Under the pieces are notes generated by a model. The model was not told the origin of the DNA. It searched no databases and saw nothing but the letters and a program-made list of their open reading frames with translations. Positions 49,325 through 64,000 of a stretch of 64,000 nucleotides of DNA are shown piece by piece (position 1 is the stretch's first letter; each line of letters starts with the position of its first letter). This stretch comes from Panulirus ornatus (lineage: Eukaryota; Arthropoda; Malacostraca; Decapoda; Palinuridae): NCBI RefSeq assembly GCF_036320965.1, contig NC_092225.1:6083314-6147313 (forward strand), read 5' to 3'. The translations under genes and the position numbers were made by a program.

Positions 49325-49622
49325 AGACTTCCCCAGAACTTTTTAAAGGGGAAGTAAATGTTTATAGTTGTGTTACTGGAGTGATAGTTTTCATGCATGG
49401 TGTTTTGACAAGAAAATAGTGAAGTAGGAGAAAAATGTAGCTTAGACATTGAAGCTTATTGATTCAGTGGTGAAATTGATGAGAACTGCTATTGACGTTT
49501 GTGTGAATAAATTGTACATTTCCTTTTCAATAGCCAGAGGTTGAACCATTATGTGACGTTCATTTTTTCATTCTTTTCAAGCTAAAAGTTTGTTTTCTAA
49601 ATTGTTTCTTACATTTTTCATA
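49325..49622 (+). repeat. Dispersed repeat R1, copy 3
   Basis: Plus-strand R1 sharing AGACTTCCCCAGAAC, TGTTACTGGAGTGATAG and AGCCAGAGGTTGAACC with 8877-9178. A TG-rich microsatellite and then an RTE 5' end follow, as in the mirror arrangement at 26708-27056. Confidence 0.8.
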
Positions 49623-49665
49623 TGTATATATATGTATGTGTGTGTGTGTGTGTGTGTGTATGTGC

Positions 49666-49717
<52 letters not shown>

Positions 49718-49723
49718 GTATAT
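49623..49723. repeat. (TG)n/(TA)n microsatellite
   Basis: TATATG followed by long TG runs, directly upstream of a full-length RTE 5' terminus. Confidence 0.96.
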
Positions 49724-52700
49724 TATCCCTAGGGATAGGGGTGAAAGAATACTTCCCACGTATTCCTCGCGTGTCGTAGAAAGCGACTAGAGGGGACGGG
49801 AGCGGGGGGCCAGAAATCCTCCCCTCCTTGTATTAACTTTCTAAAATGGGAAACAGAAGAAGGAGTCACGCGAGGATTGCTCATCCTCCTCGAAGGCTCA
49901 GAGTGGGGTGCCTAAATGTGTGTGGATGTAACCAAGATGTGAAAAAAGGAGAGATAGGTAGTATGTTTGAAGAAAGGAACCTGGATGTTTTGGCTCTGAG
50001 TGAAACGAAGCTCAAGGGTAAAGGGGAAGAGTGGTTTGGAAATGTCTGGGGAGTGAAGTCAGGGGTTAGTGAGAGGACAAGAGCAAGGGAAGGAGTAGCA
50101 ATACTCCTGAAACAGGAGTTGTGGGAGTATGTGATAGAATGTAAGAAAGTAAATTCTCGATTAATATGGGTAAAATTGAAAGTTGATGGAGAGAGGTGGG
50201 TGATTATTGGTGCATATGCACCTGGGCATGAGAAGAAAGATCATGAGAGGCAAGTGTTTTGGGAGCAGCTAAATGAGTGTGTTAGCGGTTTAGATGCACG
50301 AGACCGGGTTATAGTGATGGGTGATTTGAATGCAAAGGTGAGTAATGTGGCAGTTGAGGGAATAATTGGTATGCATGGGGTGTTCAGTGTTGTAAATGGA
50401 AATGGTGAAGAGCTTGTAGATTTATGTGCTGAAAAAGGATTGATGATTGGGAATACCTGGTTTAAAGAGCGAGATATACATAAGTATACTTATGTAAGAA
50501 GGAGAGATGGCCAGAGAGCGTTATTGGATTACGTGTTAATTGACAGGCGTGCGAAAGAGAGACTTTTGGATGTCAATGTGCTGAGAGGTGTAACTGGAGG
50601 GATGTCTGATCATTATCTTGTGGAGGCTAAGGTGAAGATTAGTATGGGTTTTCAGAAAAGAAGAGTGAATGTTGGGGTGAAGAAGGTGGTGAGAGTAAGT
50701 GAGCTTGGGAAGGAGACCTGTGTGAGGAAGTATCAGGAGAGACTGTGTACAGAATGGAAAAAGGTGAGAACAATGGAAGTAAGGGGAGTGAGGGACGAAT
50801 GGGATGTATTTAGGGAATCAGTGATGGATTGCGCAAAAGATGCTTGTGGCATGAGAAGAGTGGGAGGTGGGCTGTTTAGAAAGGGTAGTGAGTGGTGGGA
50901 TGAAGAAGAAAGAGTATTAGTGAAAGAGAAGAGAGAGGCATTTGGACGATTTTTGTAGGGAAAAAATGCAATTGAGTGGGAGAAGTATAAAAGAAAGAGA
51001 CAAGAGGTCAAGAGAAAGGTGCAAGAGGTGAAAAAAAGGGCAAATGAGAGTTGGGGTGAGAGACTATCAGTAAATTTTAGGGAGAATAAAAAGATGTTCT
51101 GGAAGGAGGTAAATAGGGTGCGTAAGACAAGGGAGCAAATGGGAACTTCAGTGAAGGGCGTAAATGGGGAGGTGATAACAAGTAGTGGTGATGTGAGAAG
51201 GAGATGGAATGAGTATTTTGAAGGTTTGTTGAATGTGTCTGATGACAGAGTGGCAGATATAGGGTGTTTGGGTCGAGGTGGTGTGCAAAGTGAGAGGGTT
51301 AGGGAAAATGATTTGGTAAACAGAGAAGAGGTAGTAAAAGCTTTGCGGAAGATGAAAGCCGGCAAGGCAGCAGGTTTGGATGGTATTGCAGTGGAATTTA
51401 TAAAAAAAGGGGGTGACTGTATTGTTGACTGGTTGGTAAGGTTATTCAATGTATGTATGACTCATGGTGAGGTGCCTGAGGATTGGCGGAATGCGTGCAT
51501 AGTGCCATTGTACAAAGGCAAAGGGGATAAGAGTGAGTGCTCAAATTACAGAGGTATAAGTTTGTTGAGTATTCCTGGTAAATTATATGGGAGGGTATTG
51601 ATTGAGAGGGTGAAGGCATGTACAGAGCATCAGATTGGGGAAGAGCAGTGTGGTTTCAGAAGTGGTAGAGGATGTGTGGATCAGGTGTTTGCTTTGAAGA
51701 ATGTATGTGAGAAATACTTAGAAAAGCAAATGGATTTGTATGTAGCATTTATGGATCTGGAGAAGGCATATGATAGAGTTGATAGAGATGCTCTGTGGAA
51801 GGTATTAAGAATATATGGTGTGGGAGGCAAGTTGTTAGAAGCAGTGAAAAGTTTTTATCGAGGATGTAAGGCATGTGTACGTGTAGGAAGAGAGGAAAGT
51901 GATTGGTTCTCAGTGAATGTAGGTTTGCGGCAGGGGTGTGTGATGTCTCCATGGTTGTTTAATTTGTTTATGGATGGGGTTGTTAGGGAGGTAAATGCAA
52001 GAGTCTTGGAAAGAGGGGCAAGTATGAAGTCTGTTGGGGATGAGAGAGCTTGGGAAGTGAGTCAGTTGTTGTTCGCTGATGATACAGCGCTGGTGGCGGA
52101 TTCATGTGAGAAACTGCAGAAGCTGGTGACGGAGTTTGGTAAAGTGTGTGGAAGAAGAAAGTTAAGAGTAAATGTGAATAAGAGCAAGGTTATTAGGTAC
52201 AGTAGGATTGAGGGTCAAGTCAATTGGGAGGTGAGTTTGAATGGAGAAAAACTGGAGGAAGTGAAGTGTTTTAGATATCTGGGAGTGGATCTGTCAGCGG
52301 ATGGAACCATGGAAGCGGAAGTGGATCATAGGGTGGGGGAGGGGGCGAAAATTTTGGGAGCCTTGAAAAATGTGTGGAAGTCGAGAACATTATCCCGGAA
52401 AGCAAAAATGGGTATGTTTGAAGGAATAGTGGTTCCAACAATGTTGTATGGTTGCGAGGCGTGGGCTATGGATAGAGTTGTGCGCAGGAGGATGGATGTG
52501 CTGGAAATGAGATGTTTGAGGACAATGTGTGGTGTGAGGTGGTTTGATCGAGTAAGTAACGTAAGGGTAAGAGAGATGTGTGGAAATAAAAAGAGCGTGG
52601 TTGAGAGAGCAGAAGAGGGTGTTTTGAAGTGGTTTGGGCACATGGAGAGAATGAGTGAGGAAAGATTGACCAAGAGGATATATGTGTCGGAGGTGGAGGG

Positions 52701-53031
52701 AACGAGGAGAAGAGGGAGACCAAATTGGAGGTGGAAAGATGGAGTGAAAAGGATTTTGTGTGATCGGGGCCTGAACATGCAGGAGGGTGAAAGGAGGGCA
52801 AGGAATAGAGTGAATTGGAGCGATGTGGTATACAGGGGTTGACGTGCTGTCAGTGGATTGAATCAAGGCATGTGAAGCGTCCGGGGTAAACCATGGAAAG
52901 CTGTGTAGGTATGTATATTTGCGTGTGTGGACGTGTGTATGTACATGTGTATGGGGGGGGGTTGGGCCATTTCTTTCGTCTGCTTCCTTGCGCTACCTCG
53001 CAAACGCGGGAGACAGCGACAAAGTAAAAAA

Positions 53032-53049
<18 letters not shown>
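49724..53049 (+). mobile_element. Near-intact full-length RTE retrotransposon (reference copy)
   Basis: 3.3 kb, the best copy in the window. 5' terminus TATCCCTAGGGATA (a perfect 14-bp palindrome), 5' UTR of about 120 bases, one long frame, a short 3' UTR ending CGGGAGACAGCGACAAAGT, then about 24 A and TA. One ORF with an APE endonuclease ahead of the RT, no RNase H and a length near 3.3 kb fit the RTE group of non-LTR elements; assignment to a named RTE subclade would be guesswork. No target duplication is visible because both sides are microsatellite. Confidence 0.95.
49846..52842 (+). pseudogene. RTE endonuclease-reverse transcriptase, 998 codons, one TAG
   Basis: The ATG at 49846 (MGNRRRSHARI) gives one frame to the TGA ending at 52842, broken only by TAG at 50956-50958 (codon 371; other copies have CAG there). 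Endonuclease, roughly residues 24-260: Glu53 in LSETK, Asp160 and Asn162 in MGDLNAKV, and Asp255-His256 in GGMSDHYLV. These correspond to the metal-binding and catalytic residues of APE-type nucleases. A basic linker follows (KRKRQEVKRK). RT from about residue 500: [17 protein letters not shown] (568), Asp637 in [15 protein letters not shown] (693-698) and FADD (743-746). The C-terminal region (about 840-998) has [23 protein letters not shown] and [11 protein letters not shown]. It would nick target DNA and copy its own RNA there. A single lesion marks it as a very recent insertion. Confidence 0.93.

Positions 53050-53075
<26 letters not shown>
53050..53075. repeat. Short (TA)n tract
   Basis: 26 bases of TA after the A tail of the full-length RTE and directly before the inverted part of the next copy. 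Confidence 0.95.
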
Positions 53076-53079
<4 letters not shown>

Positions 53080-55314
53080 GAGCACTCACTATTATCCCCT
53101 TTGCCTTTGTACAATGTCACTATGCACGCATTCCGCCAATCCTCAGGCTCCTCACCATGAGTCATGCATACATTAAATAACCTTACCAACCAGTCAACAA
53201 TACAGTCACCACCTTTCTTAATAAATTCCACTCCAATACCATCCAAATACCTCCTGCTGCCTTACCGGCTTTCATCTTCCGCAAAGCTTTTACTACCTCT
53301 TCTCTGTTTACCAAATCATTTTCCCTAACCCTCTCACTTTGCACACCACCTCGACCAAAAAACCCTATATCTGCCACTCTATCATAAAACACATTCAACA
53401 AACCTTCAAAATACTCACTCTATCTCCTTCTCACATCACCACTACTTGTTATCACCACCCCATTTGCGCCCTTCACAGAAGTTCCCATTTGCTCCCTTGT
53501 CTTACGCACTTTATTTACCTCCTTCAAGAACATCTTTTTATTCTCCCTAAAATTTAATGATACTCTCTCACCCCAACTCTCATTTGACCTCTTTTTCACC
53601 TCTTGCACCTTCCTCTTGACCTCCTGTCTCTTTCTTTTATACATCTCCCGTTCAATTGCATTTTTTCCCTGCAAAGATCGTCCAAATGCCTCTCTCTTCT
53701 TTTTCACTAATAATCTTACTTCTTCATCCCACCACTCACTACCCTTTCTAATCAACCCACCTCCCACGCTTCTCAAATTACAGAGATATAAGTTTGGTGA
53801 GTATTCCTGGTAAATTATATGGGAGGGTATTGATTGAGAGGATGAAGGCATGTACAGAGCATCAGATTGGGGAAGAGCACTGTGGTTTCAGAAGTGGTAG
53901 AGGATGTGTGGATCAGGTGTTTGCTTTGAAGAACGTATGTGAGAAATACTTAGAAAAGCAAATGGATTTGTATGTAGCATTCATGGATCTGGAGAAGGCA
54001 TATGATAGAGTTGATATAGATGCTCTGTGGAAGGTTTTAAGAATATATGGTGTGGGAGGCAACTTGTTAGAAGCAGTGAAAAGTTTTTATCGAGGATGTA
54101 AGGCATGTGTACGTGTAGGAAGTGAGGAAAGTGATTGGTTCTCAGTGAATGTAGGTTTGCGGCAGGGGTTTTTGATGTCTCCATGGTTGTTTAATTTTCT
54201 TATGGATGGGGTTGTTAGGTAGGTGAATGCAAGAGTTTTGGAAAGAGGGGCAAGTATACAGTCTGTTGTGGACGAGAGAGCTTCGGAAGTGAGTCAGTTG
54301 TTGTTCGCTAATGATACACCGCTGGTTGCTAATTCATGTAAGAAACTGCAGAAATTGGTGACTGAGTCTGGTAAAGTGTGTGAAAGAAGAAAGTTAAGAG
54401 TAAATGTGAATAACAGCAAGGTTATTAGGTACAGTAGGGTTGAGGGTCAAGTCAATTGGGAGGTAAGTTTGAATGGAGAAAAACTGGAGGAAGTAAAGTG
54501 TTTTAGATATCTGGGAGTGGATCTGGCAGCGGATGGAACCATGGAAGCGGAAGTGAATCATAGGATGTGGGAGGGGGCGAGAATTCTGGGAGCCTTGAAG
54601 AATGTTTGAAAGTCGAGAACATTATCTCGGAAAGCAAAAATGTGTATGTTTGAAGGAATAGTTGTTCCAAAAATGTTGTATGGATGCGAGGCGTGGGCTA
54701 TGGATAGAGTTGTGTGCAGGAGGGTGGATGTGCTGGAAATGAAATGTTTGAGGACAATGTGTGGTGTGAGGTGCTTTGATCGAGTAAGTAATGTAAGGGT
54801 GAGAGAGATGTATGGAAATAAAAAGAGCGTGGTTGATAGAGCAGAAGAGGGTATTTTGAAATGGTTTGGTCACATGGAGAGAATGAGTGGGGAAAGATTG
54901 ACCAAGAGGATGTATGTGTCAGAGGTGGAGGGAGCGAGGAGAATTGGGAGACCAAATTGGACGTGGAAAGATGGAGTGAAAAAGATTTTGAGTGATCGGG
55001 GCCTGAATATGCAGGAGGGTGAAAGGCGTGCAAGGAATAGAGTGATTTGGAAAGATGTGGTATACTGTGGTCGACGTGCTCTCAATGGATTGAAGCAGGG
55101 CATGTGAAGCGTGGGTAAACAATTGAAAGTGTGTGGGGCCTGGATGACAGCTAGACACTGAGTGTGAACGAATGGGGCCTTTGGTTTCTTTCCTAGCGAT
55201 ACCCCGCACACATGAGGGGGGAAGGCGTTGTTATTCCATGTGTGGCGTGGTGGCGATGGGAACAAATAAAGGCAGACAGTATGAATTATGTACATGTATA
55301 TATATGTATATGTC

Positions 55315-55411
<97 letters not shown>

Positions 55412-55560
55412 TGAGATGTATAGGTATGTATATTTGCGTGTGGGGGTGTATACATATACATGTGTATGTGGGCAGGTTGGGCCATTCTTTCGTCTGTTTC
55501 CTTGCGCTACCTCCCTAACGCGGGAGACAGCGACAAAGCAAAATGAATGAATAAATAAAT
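53076..55560 (+). mobile_element. RTE copy with 5' inversion, long 3' UTR class
   Basis: The first 0.7 kb (53076-53774) is RTE linker/RT in minus orientation. It then switches to plus at CTCAAATTACAG (53772), exactly the point of the element where the inverted part ends (AATTTGAG at 53077). The plus part runs to the long 3' UTR with AAAATGAATGAATAAATAAAT at 55560. The RT catalytic box is changed to FANDTPLVANS (first Asp to Asn, near 54307), and stops at 54220 and 54608 break the frame. A TA array sits inside the 3' UTR at 55325-55407. Confidence 0.9.
55325..55407. repeat. (TA)n expansion inside an RTE 3' UTR
   Basis: 83-base TA array at the place where other long-class copies have only the short ATATATATGTGTACATTG motif, so it expanded in place and is not at an insertion edge. 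Confidence 0.95.
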
Positions 55561-56748
55561 CTGATGCTCTGTACTTGCCTTCACCCTCTCAATCAATGCC
55601 CTCCTATATAATTTACCAGGAATACTCAACAAACTTATGCCTCTGTAATTTGAGTACTCACTCTTATCCTTTTTGGCTTTGTACAATGGCACTATGCACG
55701 CATTCCGCCAATCCTCAGGCACCTAACCATGAGTCATATACATTAAATAACCTTACCAACCAGTCAACAATACAATCACCACCTTTTTTAATAGATTCCA
55801 CTGCACTACAATCCAAACCTGCTGCTTTGCCGGCTTTCATCTTCCGTAGAGCTTTTACTACCTCTTCTGTATTTACCAAATCATTTTCCCTAACCCTTTC
55901 ACTTTGCACACCACCTCGACCAAAACACCCTATATCTGCCACTCTATCATCAAAAACATTCAACAAACCTTCAAAATACTCACTCCATCTCCTTCTCACA
56001 TCACCACTACTTGTTATCACCTCCCCATTAGCCCCCTTCACTGAAGTTCCCATTTGCTCCCTTGTCTTACGCACTTTATTTACCTCCTTCCAAAACATCT
56101 TTTTATTCTCCCTGAAATTTAATGATACCCTCTCACCCAACTCTCATTTGCCCTCTTTTTCACCCCTTGCACCTTTCTCTTGACCTTCTGCCTCTTTCTT
56201 TTATACCTCTCCCACTCATTTGGATTTTTTCCCTGCAAAAATCCTTCAAATGCCTCTCTCTTCTCTTTCACTAAAAATCTTACTTCTTCATCCCACTACT
56301 CACTACCTACACAAGATAATGATCAGATATCCCTCCAGTTGCATCTCTCAGCACATTAACATCCAAAAGTCTCTCTTTCGTGCGTCTATCAATTAACACG
56401 TAATCCAATAACGCTCTCTGGCCATCTCTCTTGCTTACATACGTATACTTATGTATATCTCGCGTTTTAAACCAGGTATTCCCAATCACCAGTCCTTTTT
56501 CAGCACATAAATCTACAAGCTCTTCACCATTTCCATTTACAACACTGAACACTCCATGTATACCAATTATTCCCTCAACTGCCACATTACTTACCTTTGC
56601 ATTCAAATCACCCATCACTATAACCCGGTCTTGTGCATCAAAACCACTAACACTCATTCAGCTGCTCCCAAAACACTTGCCTCTCTTGATCTTTCTTCTC
56701 ATGCCCAGGTGCATATGCACCAATAATCACCCATCTCTCTCCATCAAC
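55561..56748 (-). mobile_element. RTE 5'-half fragment with internal deletion
   Basis: Minus-strand fragment without a 3' end. It covers RT (from the [13 protein letters not shown] codons at 55561) back through the linker to about 56306, then jumps to the endonuclease at GGISDHYLV (56307-56340) and ends at the VDGERWVII codons (56748). The linker start is deleted, about 0.25 kb. Endonuclease VMGDLNAKV is present near 56615. It abuts the tRNA-like monomer at its 5' side. Confidence 0.88.

Positions 56749-64000
<7,252 letters not shown>

Overview
The window looks like repeat-dense nuclear DNA of an animal, most likely a decapod crustacean. That placement is an inference from three things: the density of long (TA)n arrays, an RTE-type retrotransposon that I associate with crab, lobster and shrimp genomes, and a Penelope-like element. 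I see no prokaryotic operon structure and no complete host gene. A 100-N block at 16401-16500 marks an assembly gap.

About two thirds of the sequence belongs to one family of non-LTR retrotransposon, called RTE here. I delimit about 32 segments on both strands. The reference copy is 49724-53049 (3.3 kb). It has a 5' terminus with a small palindrome, a single frame of 998 codons (49846-52842) encoding an APE-type endonuclease, a reverse transcriptase and a Cys/Trp-rich C-terminal region, a 3' UTR, and an A tail that runs into (TA)n. One TAG codon at 50956 breaks this frame. All other copies are 5' truncated, frameshifted, inverted, internally deleted or nested. Two 3' UTR classes exist. The short class has long open frames and clean A tails and looks young. 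The long class carries about 250 extra bases and has decayed frames.

Other repeats are: three copies of a ~240-bp non-autonomous element with RTE-like ends (3845, 9250, 46526); a 276-bp tandem unit carrying a tRNA-like promoter (6287-6860) and a circularly permuted monomer of it at 56749-57028; three copies of a ~300-bp repeat R1 (8877, 26787, 49325); and a scrambled Penelope-like element with reverse transcriptase and GIY-YIG domains (16146-16400, 28754-32882, 34697-35755).

Layout: 1-8650 is RTE copies and (TA)n arrays with the tRNA-like tandem. 8708-10594 is mostly unique sequence with one R1 and one small non-autonomous element. 10595-26708 is RTE, including a nested insertion with a 14-bp target duplication. 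27057-27771 is the only host-gene candidate, the last coding part and 3' UTR of a Ras-family GTPase on the minus strand, cut off by a TA tract and an RTE copy. 28754-35755 is the Penelope-like block, itself invaded by an RTE copy with a 9-bp target duplication. 35801-64000 is RTE again, with head-to-head pairs, a 5'-inverted copy, and at the right edge a deletion derivative whose twin lies near the left edge.

The most informative signals are: evidence for a conserved 5' terminal stem with compensatory base changes; amplified non-autonomous derivatives, one lacking endonuclease catalytic residues; the circularly permuted tRNA-like monomer; and direct records of target-primed reverse transcription (target duplications and a 5' inversion).
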